Positions 53,897-64,000 of a stretch of 64,000 nucleotides of DNA are shown here, piece by piece. Within the stretch, counting starts at the first letter, position 1. Each line of letters begins with the position of its first letter. The translations under genes and the position numbers were made by a program. The stretch is taken from positions 6,422,501 through 6,486,500 of the forward strand of contig JADJPE010000005.1 in the NCBI GenBank assembly GCA_016713425.1. The letters are read 5' to 3'. This DNA comes from Deltaproteobacteria bacterium. Lineage in GTDB: Bacteria > Myxococcota > Kuafuiibacteriia > Kuafuiibacteriales > Kuafuiibacteriaceae. Under the pieces are notes generated by a model. That model ran no database searches and was not told the origin of the DNA. It saw only the letters and a list, made by a program, of their open reading frames with translations.

Positions 53897-55224
53897 AGTT
53901 TCCGAATGTTGTTGTGCCGAGCCTTCACGTCGCGCGTCGCATTTCGCGTGTCGATCAGAAGCTGGGCGTAGGTCGCGATGAAATCCCAATCGTAGGCCTT
54001 GTGCGCCGTCAGAACGAGCACTGCATCTTGCGAGTGAATGAGCTCCGCGGTGAGCTCTACCGAGTGCATACCAAGATCATACTGCCGGGTCCGCTTCATC
54101 ACCGGGCAGTGCGGATCGTTGTACAAGACCTCAGCGCCCTTCTCGCGCAGCAACTCGATGATCTTTAGGGATGGAGACTCTCGGAGATCGTCGACATTTT
54201 CCTTGTACGCGAGCCCCAACACCAAGATCTTCGCCCCGCGTAGCGCAACGCGGCGATCGCTGAGCTCACGCATGACGCCATCGACGACGTGATAGGGCAT
54301 CTGCGTATTGATCTCGCCGGCCAGTTCAATGAATCGCGTGGAGAAGTCGTACTCTCTCGCTTTCCACGTCAGGTAGAACGGATCGATTGGAATGCAATGC
54401 CCGCCGAGTCCGGGGCCGGGGTAGAAAGGCATGAAGCCAAACGGCTTCGTCGCCGCCGCATCGATGACCTCCCAGACGTCGATCCCCATTCGCTGGCACA
54501 TGAGCTTGAGCTCATTGACGAGCGCGATGTTCACCGCCCGGAACGTGTTCTCGAAGATCTTGCAGAGCTCGGCCGCCTTGAGACCCGAAACCGGCACGAC
54601 ACGTTCGATGATCGTCGCGTACACGGCGATGGCCACTTCGAGCGCGTCTTCGTCGAGCCCACCGACGACCTTAGGGATCGTAGAGGTTTCGAACTTCGGG
54701 TTCCCTGGATCCTCGCGCTCCGGCGAATACGCCAAGAAGAAGTCGCTCTCGGCGCTCTTGCCAAAGGCCTCGAGCACCGGACGACACACCTCTTCGGTGG
54801 TTCCCGGGTAGGTCGTCGACTCGAGAACAATGAGCTGATTGTCGCGAAGACCGGCCGCAATCTGCCGACACGTCCCCTCGACGGCGGTGAGATCGGGCTC
54901 GCGCGTACGCGTGAGCGGCGTCGGCACCGCGATCAGGATGACGTCGGGCTCGCCGATCTGCCCGAAGTCGGACGTTGGGACAAAGCGATCCTCTGCGATC
55001 GCGCTCTTCAACAATTGGAAATCGATGTGCTTGATGTACGACCGGCCAGCCCGAAGGTCCTCGACCTTTCGGTCGTCGATGTCGAAGCCCAACACCTTGA
55101 ACCCGACCTTGAGGAAGGCCCGAACAAGCGGCAGACCCACATAGCCAAGGCCACAGATGCCGATCACGGCCGTTCGCTGCGTCAGTTTCTCGAGAAGCTC
55201 TTGTTTCGCTCGCACAACACCCAC
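53893..55224 (-). CDS. wbpA: UDP-N-acetylglucosamine 6-dehydrogenase (nucleotide-sugar dehydrogenase)
   Basis: This 443-residue NAD-dependent enzyme oxidises the C6 of a UDP-sugar, providing precursors for O-antigen or capsule. The Rossmann motif VIGICGLGYVGLPLVRAFL is near residue 20, ESTTYPGTTEEV near 130 and SPEREDPGN near 165. AATKPFGFMPFYPGPGLGGH, followed by CIPIDPFYL near 266-290, holds the catalytic Cys. The whole pattern is closest to WbpA-type UDP-GlcNAc dehydrogenases. The start appears to be GTG. It stands alone; no other O-antigen genes are adjacent, though two glycosyltransferases are elsewhere in the window. Confidence 0.9.
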   Translation of the reverse strand: MGVVRAKQELLEKLTQRTAVIGICGLGYVGLPLVRAFLKVGFKVLGFDIDDRKVEDLRAGRSYIKHIDFQLLKSAIAEDRFVPTSDFGQIGEPDVILIAVPTPLTRTREPDLTAVEGTCRQIAAGLRDNQLIVLESTTYPGTTEEVCRPVLEAFGKSAESDFFLAYSPEREDPGNPKFETSTIPKVVGGLDEDALEVAIAVYATIIERVVPVSGLKAAELCKIFENTFRAVNIALVNELKLMCQRMGIDVWEVIDAAATKPFGFMPFYPGPGLGGHCIPIDPFYLTWKAREYDFSTRFIELAGEINTQMPYHVVDGVMRELSDRRVALRGAKILVLGLAYKENVDDLRESPSLKIIELLREKGAEVLYNDPHCPVMKRTRQYDLGMHSVELTAELIHSQDAVLVLTAHKAYDWDFIATYAQLLIDTRNATRDVKARHNNIRKL

Positions 55225-55295
55225 TCCGCGAGCGGCGGAATAGCACTGGGCGCCCAGCCAGGCAAGTCAGCAAGCAAGTTCCGGACGCCTCGCGT

Positions 55296-56837
<1,542 letters not shown>

Positions 56838-57086
56838 GGCCTCGGAGTGTACCGGCAGTTGCTTCTCGGGGCACCATCCCAGGTCGAGATTCCTTCGGGC
56901 GCCGGGACCGCCCCCGGAGATCCACTCCATCTCAGGTAGGTACCGTCCGCACGTCCGCTATCCAATGATTCGGCGAGCTGCGAACGGCCCCGGGTGGGCG
57001 GACGCGCACAAACACGGCGGGTTCAGGCGAAGAGCGGCGCTCGACCCTCGCAGCGCGTCATCGCACGGATCGCTTACAATTCAGTC

Positions 57087-58337
57087 GTGCTCGAGTGGGC
57101 CATCTTCGCCGCGCTGGCGGCCGCGGGGTCAGGCGCGGCGCTCGTCCACGGCGTACGAGAGCGCAAGCACGCGCGCCTTCGACTGACAGAGCTATCTCAT
57201 CGACTCGACACGACGATCTATCTTCGCGGTCTGACCTTGGTTGCTGAAGTCGACGGCTGTCACGTCCGCATCTCGGCCCAAGGCCTCCATGCGCAAGGAC
57301 TCGCGCCCAGCGTCGTGATCGCCGGTCGAGGCCCTCTGCGCGACGTGTGGATCACAGCCGAGCATGAGCTCATCGCCACCTCGCCCCTCATCGAAGCGCC
57401 GCTCGTACGCACACAAGATTCAGGACTCGACGCCCACGTCCACGTGCGCGGTTCGGAGCCGTACGTTCGCGCACTCCTGGACGAAAGCCATCGACGGCGC
57501 ATCTACCGCCTGACCACCGAGCTCGGCGTCTCGATCGCCGGTGGACGCGTGGTCTGGACCCCAAGCGACGCGGTCTGGGACCGACCCGACGGCCTTTCCC
57601 ATATCGCCCGTACGATCCGAGAGCTGACCTCGCTCGCGACCGCGCTCGATGTCAGCGACGCCGACATTCCGAGGCGACTCCAACACAACGTGGCGACCGA
57701 CCCAACGCCGCAGGTTCGACTCGCGAACTTGTGCACGTTGATTCGCGTCTTCCCGACTGCGCTCGAGACCGTCGAGGCCGCTCGAATCGGCCTTCTGGAT
57801 GACGACCCAAACATTCGCTTCGTCGCCGCCCGCCATCTACCGGTCGACTCGCGACGCGTGCTGCGCGAGATCGCGACGAGCGCCGAACATCACCCCGAGC
57901 TTAGGGCTCGCGCCATCGAGATCTTGGCTACCCGCTTCGGCGCGGAAACGATCGGCAAGCCCCAGCTCCTTCGAATGAGCTTTGCGAAAGATCCGCGTAT
58001 CCTCGCCGCGGCGACGCGCGCGCTGGGCCTCTTGGTGGACGAAGAGTCGGAAACACGATTGCTCGAGATCGTCGCGCGACGCGATACCGGTCTGAGGCTT
58101 CTGGCCATCAAAGCGCTTGGACGCTCGGGGACGCTTCGGGCCGTGCCCAGTCTGCTGCCGTATACGCGCGGCCTCTTGCTCGATGCCAAGACAAGAAAGG
58201 CGGCCGCCCAAGCCGTGAGCCAGATCCAGAAGCGATGCGCCGACCCGGACTTCGGACACATATCGTTGGTCGACATCGGCGAACACGGCCAGCTCACGAT
58301 CACCGAAGAGACTGAGGCCAGGTCGCCCGCCGCGTAA
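57087..58337 (+). CDS. Membrane-anchored HEAT-repeat protein
   Basis: About 416 residues from the GTG at 57087, chosen because a membrane helix (LEWAIFAALAAAGSGAALVHG) begins directly after it; upstream codons give an unlikely basic leader. The middle part is beta-rich with no motif I know. The C-terminal half holds HEAT-type repeats (PQVRLANLCTLIRVFPTALE, DDDPNIRFVAARHL, TGLRLLAIKALGRSGTL). The soluble part probably lies in the cytoplasm. It is divergent from the zinc-ribbon/TPR gene. Function unknown. Confidence 0.72.
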   Translation: MLEWAIFAALAAAGSGAALVHGVRERKHARLRLTELSHRLDTTIYLRGLTLVAEVDGCHVRISAQGLHAQGLAPSVVIAGRGPLRDVWITAEHELIATSPLIEAPLVRTQDSGLDAHVHVRGSEPYVRALLDESHRRRIYRLTTELGVSIAGGRVVWTPSDAVWDRPDGLSHIARTIRELTSLATALDVSDADIPRRLQHNVATDPTPQVRLANLCTLIRVFPTALETVEAARIGLLDDDPNIRFVAARHLPVDSRRVLREIATSAEHHPELRARAIEILATRFGAETIGKPQLLRMSFAKDPRILAAATRALGLLVDEESETRLLEIVARRDTGLRLLAIKALGRSGTLRAVPSLLPYTRGLLLDAKTRKAAAQAVSQIQKRCADPDFGHISLVDIGEHGQLTITEETEARSPAA

Positions 58338-58518
58338 ACGCATCGACCTCACCGACCGCCACCTGTCCTAGGCGAGAAGGCAACCACGTCGGCTGGCCGT
58401 GGACGTTGTCGAGAAGGGGCCTCATCGTCGCCGACGCGCGCCGAGGCACAATGCGCGTCCAGTCATAACTCTGTGGGCGTCTTTCGTTTGGCAAAGAACA
58501 TGCACACGTTTCCTCGCC

Positions 58519-59796
58519 GTGAGTTGCCCGATCAAGAACAAGAACGCCACTTCAGTATCCCTCGGATTTCGGTTCGGCTGCGCGTGGTCGACGACGTTCG
58601 TGCTCGTGTTGACCGCCTGTGGGCCTGGCGTCGATCCGTTCGACGCCCAAGAGTACAGCGGCGACGAGATCATCCATGGGACAGTGACGTCGGACTATCC
58701 CAGCGTCGTCCTTCTCGAGATCGAGCGCCCAAGCGGCGGCGTCTACTGCTCTGGGACCATCATCGCCGAGCACACCGTGCTTACGGCCGGCCATTGCATC
58801 ATGGATGACGACGGTCAGAACGCCGTCGCCGTCAAGATCTGGGGAGGCCCGACCGCCGGTCGCTGGGCCGCCCATCCCCAGTACGACCACACCAACCTCT
58901 ACGCTGAAGGCGCCGGCACCGACGTGGCGATCGCCCACTTCGACAGCCCCCCGGGCCCAGTGCTCGCCATCGGGAGCGCGCCCGCCGCGAAGGAAAACGT
59001 CCGTGTCGTCGGCTATGGGCGCTACGATCGACGCATCAATCAACTCGACCTCCAGAAACGAACCGCGCTCAATCGGCTCGAAGCCATCGAGCCGACCTAC
59101 ATCACGCACGGTGGTCCGAAGAGTATCTGCAGCGGCGATTCGGGCGGTGCGGTCATGAACGTCGACGGGACCGAGCTGATCGGCGTCATTTCGCGCGGCG
59201 GTCGCGGCTGCGTGGGCGCTGGCTACTCTGCGCTCGTCAGCGGGTCCTTGGCCTGGATAGAAGAAGCGGCCGGTGAATCGAGTACCGCCACCGATCCACC
59301 ACCACCACCACCACCACCACCATCCGACGACGGCAACAGCGATGACGACGACAACAGCAATGACGACGACAACAGCAATGACGACGGCAGCGGCAATGAC
59401 GACGGCAGCGGCAATGACGACGGCAGCGGCAGCGACGGAGGTTCTGGCGCCGCCGGCTCGCCGATCCTTATCGAGCGGTGCTACGAGGACGATACGAGCT
59501 TTGCCGTCTCCGTTTCCGTTCCGCTCGGTCATCCGGTTCCGTGGAACTCCAACGTCGTCAACGGCCTCGAGAACCCGTGGGAAGAGCTCTACGCCGATCG
59601 CTGGATCCCGGAGACGGTCGGCGACCGTACCCACTACGTGCTCACGAAGAATGACCGGCGCCGGATCCTGAAGGTGAACTATCCGGCCGAGGTACGCCGG
59701 GCCGAATTCAGGTTCCGGACCGGCCCTTCGGACACCCCGCCCGAAACGCTGGCCGACAACCGCCGGTGCGTCATCCGCTTCCGGTCCTCGTCTTAG
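58519..59796 (+). CDS. Trypsin-like serine protease lipoprotein with unique C-terminal domain
   Basis: About 425 residues from an in-frame GTG at 58519; a GTG at 58399 would give an over-long leader. A lipobox (TTFVLVLTAC) suggests anchoring. The S1 triad is complete: LTAGHC for His, GTDVAIAHFD for Asp and CSGDSGGAV for Ser. A Pro run and an Asp/Asn/Ser/Gly linker of 18-bp repeats join the protease to a ~100-residue beta-type C-terminal domain with one disulfide-possible Cys pair (IERCYEDD, NRRCVIRF). I do not recognise that domain. Lys/Arg specificity is unclear because the S1 pocket residue falls on Ser in KSICSGDSGG. Confidence 0.85.
   Translation: MSCPIKNKNATSVSLGFRFGCAWSTTFVLVLTACGPGVDPFDAQEYSGDEIIHGTVTSDYPSVVLLEIERPSGGVYCSGTIIAEHTVLTAGHCIMDDDGQNAVAVKIWGGPTAGRWAAHPQYDHTNLYAEGAGTDVAIAHFDSPPGPVLAIGSAPAAKENVRVVGYGRYDRRINQLDLQKRTALNRLEAIEPTYITHGGPKSICSGDSGGAVMNVDGTELIGVISRGGRGCVGAGYSALVSGSLAWIEEAAGESSTATDPPPPPPPPPSDDGNSDDDDNSNDDDNSNDDGSGNDDGSGNDDGSGSDGGSGAAGSPILIERCYEDDTSFAVSVSVPLGHPVPWNSNVVNGLENPWEELYADRWIPETVGDRTHYVLTKNDRRRILKVNYPAEVRRAEFRFRTGPSDTPPETLADNRRCVIRFRSSS
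59292..59430 (+). repeat. Poly-Pro and Asp/Asn/Ser/Gly linker repeats in the serine protease
   Basis: A cca run encodes nine Pro; imperfect 18-bp units (gatgacgacgacaacagc type) then encode the acidic linker between catalytic and C-terminal domains. Confidence 0.88.
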
Positions 59797-59881
59797 TGCG
59801 TGGTTCGACATCGGTGGCACCGAGCTCGACATAGGGCTTACACTTGCGCCGATTGCTGTCACTCCCGGCCCCTGGCATCTT

Positions 59882-60184
59882 TTGGGTGTGCAAATCGACG
59901 TCTCCGTGAAGTGCACAGATGAGAGCGCCGGGCCGGTGCCCGCATCGTTTTCGATTCGCGACCGCGACGTCCGAGTTCTGGAGTTGCTGGATCGATGGCC
60001 CGGCGGCGAGTGCGGCTATTACAAGGTCCGCGGCGACGACGGAAGCACCTATATCTTGCGGCAAGAAGCTCGCAATCAGACATGGTCGTTGACTTTCTTC
60101 GTGGCCGACGACGCGCACTGGCCCGCAGCGCCTCACGCCTTCCGCGCGCCGCGCCGTCGGCCGCCACGGCGACAGTGCCAATAA
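59882..60184 (+). CDS. Hypothetical small protein (~100 aa)
   Basis: I do not recognise this with certainty. The frame starts with TTG at 59882, with a GTG six bases later as alternative. The part VRVLELLDRWPGGECGYYKV and then RGDDGSTYILRQEARNQTW reads like a compact beta domain; some conserved small proteins have a similar evLDRW...yfkVr.dDG pattern. It is soluble and has no signal peptide. The last 20 residues are Arg/Pro-rich and may be disordered. It lies 86 bases after the protease and 158 before the coiled-coil gene. Confidence 0.55.
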   Translation: MGVQIDVSVKCTDESAGPVPASFSIRDRDVRVLELLDRWPGGECGYYKVRGDDGSTYILRQEARNQTWSLTFFVADDAHWPAAPHAFRAPRRRPPRRQCQ

Positions 60185-60214
60185 GAGCTTCAACAAACAG
60201 AAAGGGACATCAGT

Positions 60215-60278
60215 CGACGGCGTCCGCAGACGGCGCGAGCACAAGGGCGTCCGTAGACGGCCGTCGGCACAAGGGCAT
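60215..60278. repeat. Imperfect ~29-bp duplication ahead of the coiled-coil gene
   Basis: Two imperfect copies around ggcgtccg-agacgg and gcacaagggc lie upstream of the coiled-coil gene. Whether they have a role is unknown. Confidence 0.5.
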
Positions 60279-60342
60279 CGGCAGAAAGCGTGAAGCGAGC
60301 AGGCTTGCAACGTCCACGCGCACACGCGATAAGCGTGGCGTC

Positions 60343-61185
60343 ATGACGTTCCCGGAAACGGCGGCGGTCATCGGACCGCGGCGGGTCGCCCGAGCGCTCG
60401 CAGAAGCGCTCGAGAGCACGCTCGGCGAGGCCGCCGACCAAACAACCAAGACCGTCCGCAACGACCTGCGCGAGCTCCCCAAGGAGATGGAGCGGAGTCT
60501 TCATCGGACCTTGGAGAACCAGCTCGAGCCGTTCAAGACCTCGATTCAAGCGCTGCGCGAGCGTGTCGAGGCCATCGAAGAGCACATCACGAACGTGCTC
60601 ACCCGTCGCATCGACGAAGCGCAGACGACCCTCGACAAGCGCCTGAGCCAAAACCGGGTCGAGTTTGGGACCGACCTCAAGACGAGCGTCCAAGACCTCG
60701 CGAAATCAGGTGCGCTGGAGACGATGCGCGACGGCCTCGCCAAGGAGATCGTCAAGCGGAGCGCGTCGGTCGAGGCTCTGTTTTCCGACCGGCTCGCCGC
60801 GACGACCCACCACATCGGACGCATCGCCGAACATCTGGCCGAGATTCGCGCCGGCTTGGAGGGCTCGGCCGAGATCGAGGCTGCGGTCCTCGAGCTTCGG
60901 GCCCCGATCGATCGCGTCGCCGAATACCTCGAAATGCTCGCGCACCTCTCGGCCCGCCTCGACGCCTTCGAACCGCGCGTCGAAGCACTCGCCCCCCAAA
61001 TCAACGCCGCCCCCGCCGCTCTCAAGGCCGTCGATGCGCGCATCGCAGTGATCGAGGAAACGCACCACCAGTTGATCGAAGGCGTCGCGTCGCTGCGCCG
61101 TCAGTCTATGTGGACCCTTGGGCTCGTCGTCGCTCTCGCCACCGCCGCCCTCGCCGCGACCTTCGGCGGACTGGTCGCCCCATAA
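60343..61185 (+). CDS. Coiled-coil protein with C-terminal membrane anchor
   Basis: About 280 residues from the ATG at 60343; the upstream in-frame part is Arg-rich and repetitive, so it is rejected. Nearly the whole protein is predicted helical with heptad-like patterning (LEPFKTSIQALRERVEAIEE, RIAEHLAEIRAGLEGSAEIE). One hydrophobic tail (MWTLGLVVALATAALAATFG) ends it, so it would be tail-anchored with the coiled coil in the cytoplasm. I see no catalytic motif. Possible roles are spacer, tether or chemosensory-like scaffold; none is supported directly. Confidence 0.7.
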   Translation: MTFPETAAVIGPRRVARALAEALESTLGEAADQTTKTVRNDLRELPKEMERSLHRTLENQLEPFKTSIQALRERVEAIEEHITNVLTRRIDEAQTTLDKRLSQNRVEFGTDLKTSVQDLAKSGALETMRDGLAKEIVKRSASVEALFSDRLAATTHHIGRIAEHLAEIRAGLEGSAEIEAAVLELRAPIDRVAEYLEMLAHLSARLDAFEPRVEALAPQINAAPAALKAVDARIAVIEETHHQLIEGVASLRRQSMWTLGLVVALATAALAATFGGLVAP

Positions 61186-61345
61186 TCGGCGGACGCGCAG
61201 GCGACGATACCCTCCCGCCGGCAGGCGCGGAGCGTTCCAAAGGCAAGGCCCGTGGCCCCGGACTTGTCGCGCGTCTCGATCTCGGAACCCACGACACGTG
61301 TCGTTGTGAGCGGCGAAGATCGCGTGATACGCAGCGGCCGATCTC

Positions 61346-63850
61346 ATGGATTCCGCGTTTAGCTCTAGAAGCCAACGGCTCACCGCCTCCGTTTCCCGCG
61401 TGCCTTGCGCGCTTGCGGTTCTTCTCGCAGCCTGGCTGATAGGCGCCACGGGTTGCGGAGACGATGCGAACCTATCCCCTGATGCGAGCTCGACGTTCGA
61501 CGCAGCCACCGCAGACCGCGCGCCGACCGAGGATGTATCGCTCGATGGCGGAACATCCGATGGCCGTGCGATCGATCTCGACGCCCACATCGACGCCGAC
61601 GCCAGCATCGACGCCGACGCCAGCATCGACGCCGACGCCAAAGTCGACGCCGGGGGAGACACGTCGTCGCGCGATGGAGGCCCGAGTGTTGGCGACGATG
61701 GTGGAACCTCGACGCCGACGATCGCCCAGGCGTTCGAGCGTTGCTACCGAGACGGCGTCGCCGTCGCCGAATGCGCGCCGTCGCTGGTCTGCCTCGTCGA
61801 TGACGAGGACGCTCACGAGGGGATGTGTGTGCTACCGTGCGCGTCAGATAGCGCATGCCGTTCGCCGGAAACCTGCGTCCACCTCACGGACGGAGAGGAC
61901 GGAGAGAACGGCGTCTGTGTGATCAGCCGTGCGCTCGGCGAAAGCTGCGACGACCTCTTCGACGGCCCACGCCAGTGCGACGACAGCGCCGGTGCCGACT
62001 ATCTATCGATGTGCCTCGACGGGACCTGCCGCATTGTCTGCGGCCTCGACGGCTATTCCGACCTTCTTGCTTGTCCCGAAGGCATGTCATGCGCTGATGC
62101 AACCTACCCCTACCCCATCGACGTCGACGGTCTCCCCGCGAGAGCCTTGGCCTGCGAAGATGACGGCGCGAGCGGGAACGTGTGGCGGCCGATGTCTTCG
62201 ACGGGCGCGCCTCAAAGTCGAAGCGGGCATACCGCGGTCTGGACCGGCACGGACATGATCGTTTGGGGAGGCGGCGTCGACGACGAGGCTTTCCAGACGG
62301 GCGGCCGGTACAATCCAGCGACCGATCTTTGGCGCGCCACCGCCATTCAGAGTGCGCCCAGCGCGCGACGCGACCATACGAGCGTTTGGACCGGTACGGA
62401 AATGCTCGTTTGGGGAGGATGGCAAAGCAATGTCGAACACGGGACTCAAACCGGCGCGCGCTACAATCCGACGACCAACCGCTGGCTCCCGATCTCGCTG
62501 CGCGGCGCGCCAAGTCCACGTTCGTTTCATCTCGCGGTGTGGACGGGTTCCGCCATGATTGTCTGGGGCGGCTATGCGAACGGGGGCCCCGTTCAGGGTG
62601 GTGGCATCTATGATCCCAGGAGCGATACCTGGCGAGCCATGTCGACCGTCAATGCGCCGCCCCCACGAATTGGAAGTTCGGTCACGTGGACCGGGCGAAC
62701 CATGTTCGTCTCCGGCGGCGAGGATCCGTCACAGCCCTACATCGACGTTGGCGTGTACGATCCGGAAACCGACACCTGGACTCGTCATGCACGCTCGTTC
62801 GTCTTACAAACCCACGCCCACCACACGGCCGTCTGGACGGGCACGGAGATGCTTCTATGGGGCGGTATAGACAGCGAGCGTGTGCCTCCTCTTCTTGACA
62901 CGGGTCTTGGATTTTCGCCGCCGAACGACTGGCCCCTCATTCCAACCATCAACTCACCCTCACCACGACTTGGACACACCGCGGTTTGGACCGGTAACCA
63001 AATGTTGATCTGGGGTGGGAGGGATCCCGATCATCCGCAGAAGAACGGAGCAGCCTACGAGCCCATCTCGACCCGGTGGACGACGCTGCCGATGCACGGA
63101 CTCGACGTACCGCGGAGCAACCACTCCGCGGTCTGGACCGGTCAAGAAATGATCGTCTGGGGCGGGATCACCGAGCTACAAGACACCTTGTATTACACGA
63201 ATTCGGGCGCCCGCTATCGACCAACCCCCGAAGCCTGCGAGCCTGGATGTGGCGATGCGACTTGCGGATTCGGACCGTGCGGCGAGCTTTGTGGTGCGTG
63301 CCCATCAGGAAGCGAGTGCATCGGCGGATCCTGCGAAGTGCCGATCTGCCATCCGGCTTGCGACGGCCGCTCGTGTGGGCCCGATGGCTGCGGAGGCTCA
63401 TGCGGAAGCTGCAGCACAGACACGACCTGCGTGGCATCGACCGGGCAGTGCGTGCCGACATGCACGCCGAGCTGTGGACTTCGAGCCTGCGGCTCGAATG
63501 GATGTGGCGGATCGTGCGGGACCTGTCCCTACGGAACGCAATGCGACAGCTTCGGACAGTGCGAAGGGACCAGCTCATCCTGCAACCCCATCTCGGGTGC
63601 GGGATGCAGCTATCCCGAAGGTTGCCTCCTGTTGAGCGACGAAACCGCGGGCTGTTACATCCTCGGCGACGGCCGCGAAGGAGACGCCTGCTCGTCGTCC
63701 GCACCCTGCGCGGAGGGCCTTGGATGCTTCTACGACAGCACATCCTACCGTTGCCGCCGACTCTGTCGACGTTCAAGCGGATCCGGCTGCGCCTACGACC
63801 AGACGTGCTCCGCGGTGTCTGGCTGGTATACGTACGGCGTCTGCATGTAG
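61346..63850 (+). CDS. Kelch-repeat, cysteine-rich lipoprotein
   Basis: This 834-residue lipoprotein has signal LAVLLAAWLIGATGC and an Asp/Ala-rich linker with 18-bp repeats. A Cys-rich region (about 130-265) precedes a seven-bladed kelch-type propeller (about 275-625). Each blade carries a block like HTAVWTGTDMIVWGG; I count seven: SGHTAV, RDHTSV, SFHLAV, GSSVTW, HHTAVW, GHTAVW and NHSAVW. A second Cys-rich region (about 640-834) has EGF/keratin-like spacing such as CGPDGCGGSCGSC and CGSNGCGGSCGTC. A surface-exposed binding protein is likely; the ligand is unknown. Seven blades would close a complete propeller. Confidence 0.85.
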   Translation: MDSAFSSRSQRLTASVSRVPCALAVLLAAWLIGATGCGDDANLSPDASSTFDAATADRAPTEDVSLDGGTSDGRAIDLDAHIDADASIDADASIDADAKVDAGGDTSSRDGGPSVGDDGGTSTPTIAQAFERCYRDGVAVAECAPSLVCLVDDEDAHEGMCVLPCASDSACRSPETCVHLTDGEDGENGVCVISRALGESCDDLFDGPRQCDDSAGADYLSMCLDGTCRIVCGLDGYSDLLACPEGMSCADATYPYPIDVDGLPARALACEDDGASGNVWRPMSSTGAPQSRSGHTAVWTGTDMIVWGGGVDDEAFQTGGRYNPATDLWRATAIQSAPSARRDHTSVWTGTEMLVWGGWQSNVEHGTQTGARYNPTTNRWLPISLRGAPSPRSFHLAVWTGSAMIVWGGYANGGPVQGGGIYDPRSDTWRAMSTVNAPPPRIGSSVTWTGRTMFVSGGEDPSQPYIDVGVYDPETDTWTRHARSFVLQTHAHHTAVWTGTEMLLWGGIDSERVPPLLDTGLGFSPPNDWPLIPTINSPSPRLGHTAVWTGNQMLIWGGRDPDHPQKNGAAYEPISTRWTTLPMHGLDVPRSNHSAVWTGQEMIVWGGITELQDTLYYTNSGARYRPTPEACEPGCGDATCGFGPCGELCGACPSGSECIGGSCEVPICHPACDGRSCGPDGCGGSCGSCSTDTTCVASTGQCVPTCTPSCGLRACGSNGCGGSCGTCPYGTQCDSFGQCEGTSSSCNPISGAGCSYPEGCLLLSDETAGCYILGDGREGDACSSSAPCAEGLGCFYDSTSYRCRRLCRRSSGSGCAYDQTCSAVSGWYTYGVCM
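61588..61640 (+). repeat. 18-bp repeats (DADASI) in the kelch lipoprotein linker
   Basis: Units of atcgacgccgacgccagc encode Ile-Asp-Ala-Asp-Ala-Ser repeats just after the lipidated N-terminus. Confidence 0.9.
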
Positions 63851-64000
63851 CCCGGAGCGGGCGAACCTAACCTGCACCCACGATGGGCACTGGAGGGCCG
63901 CCTCAAACATGGCGGGATCATAGGCTTTGGCCCGGCGGCCGAGGCAGACGGCTCGCAACTCGAAACGGTTCTCAAGGATGTTCCTGGCCTTCACCTCCAG
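63851..64000. other. Window edge, no supported gene
   Basis: A minus-strand frame open at the window edge runs back into the kelch gene, but no recognisable motif, start or ribbon supports it. It could be the tail of a gene that begins beyond the window. Confidence 0.4.

Noticed and set aside
63773..63994. Minus-strand open frame at the window edge
   Set aside because: Overlaps the kelch gene end and has no recognisable motif; possible only as the tail of a gene outside the window.

Overview
The window is high-GC, gene-dense DNA from a Gram-negative bacterium. It encodes an LPS assembly protein (LptD) and many lipobox proteins. The mix of PEGA, HEAT, PilZ, CHASE2-cyclase, kelch and cysteine-rich lipoprotein families, together with very long low-complexity tracts inside ordinary genes, points to a myxobacterium-like lineage (Myxococcota, former Deltaproteobacteria). 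That placement is inference from family content; no rRNA gene is present.

Layout. 1-5 kb: the 3' part of a TPR/DUF3857/transglutaminase-like protein, an IS630 transposase remnant, then a minus-strand pair (crotonase, biotin carboxylase). 5-5.7 kb: an orphan 117-aa gene framed by two heptamer arrays of opposite orientation. 5.7-20.8 kb: a long minus-strand block. Read in transcription order it is PEGA protein, zinc-finger ParA-like ATPase, family 2 glycosyltransferase, CHASE2 adenylate cyclase, accD, folC, AMIN-domain protein with twenty 15-residue repeats, lptD and a NamZ-type muramidase. This block joins lipid precursor supply, folate, cell-wall and outer-membrane functions. 20.9-28.5 kb: a GT-C glycosyltransferase (+), a PilZ protein, an unknown 336-aa protein, and a maf-yggS-divIVA-yggU run (minus) divergent from proC (+).

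28.6-32.2 kb: a zincin-like lipoprotein, a Tat-type phosphoesterase and nested transposase debris. 32.2-47.4 kb: a probable minus-strand operon (glpD, DUF2231 membrane protein, PEGA-like protein, Cys-rich lipoprotein, phosphoesterase, DUF1318-like lipoprotein, giant lipoprotein of about 3136 aa) in which the last five genes overlap end to start. The giant protein is the most unusual object here. It has a beta-propeller, a TPR array, a CHAT-like domain in which both catalytic residues look replaced, more TPRs and an apparently intact C-terminal CHAT protease. 47.7-64 kb: a degenerate HD-GYP protein coupled to a HEAT protein, pspA, a zinc-ribbon protein overlapping truD, a UDP-sugar dehydrogenase, a zinc-ribbon/TPR protein, a HEAT protein, a secreted trypsin-like lipoprotein, a small unknown protein, a coiled-coil membrane protein and a kelch/Cys-rich lipoprotein.

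Two window-wide patterns stand out. First, in-frame tandem-repeat expansions sit inside conserved enzymes (folC, yggS, truD, lptD and others). Second, short tandem duplications repeatedly include a gene's stop codon (lptD, the 336-aa gene, yggS, proC, the HD-GYP gene). No tRNA, rRNA, CRISPR array or replication origin was seen.
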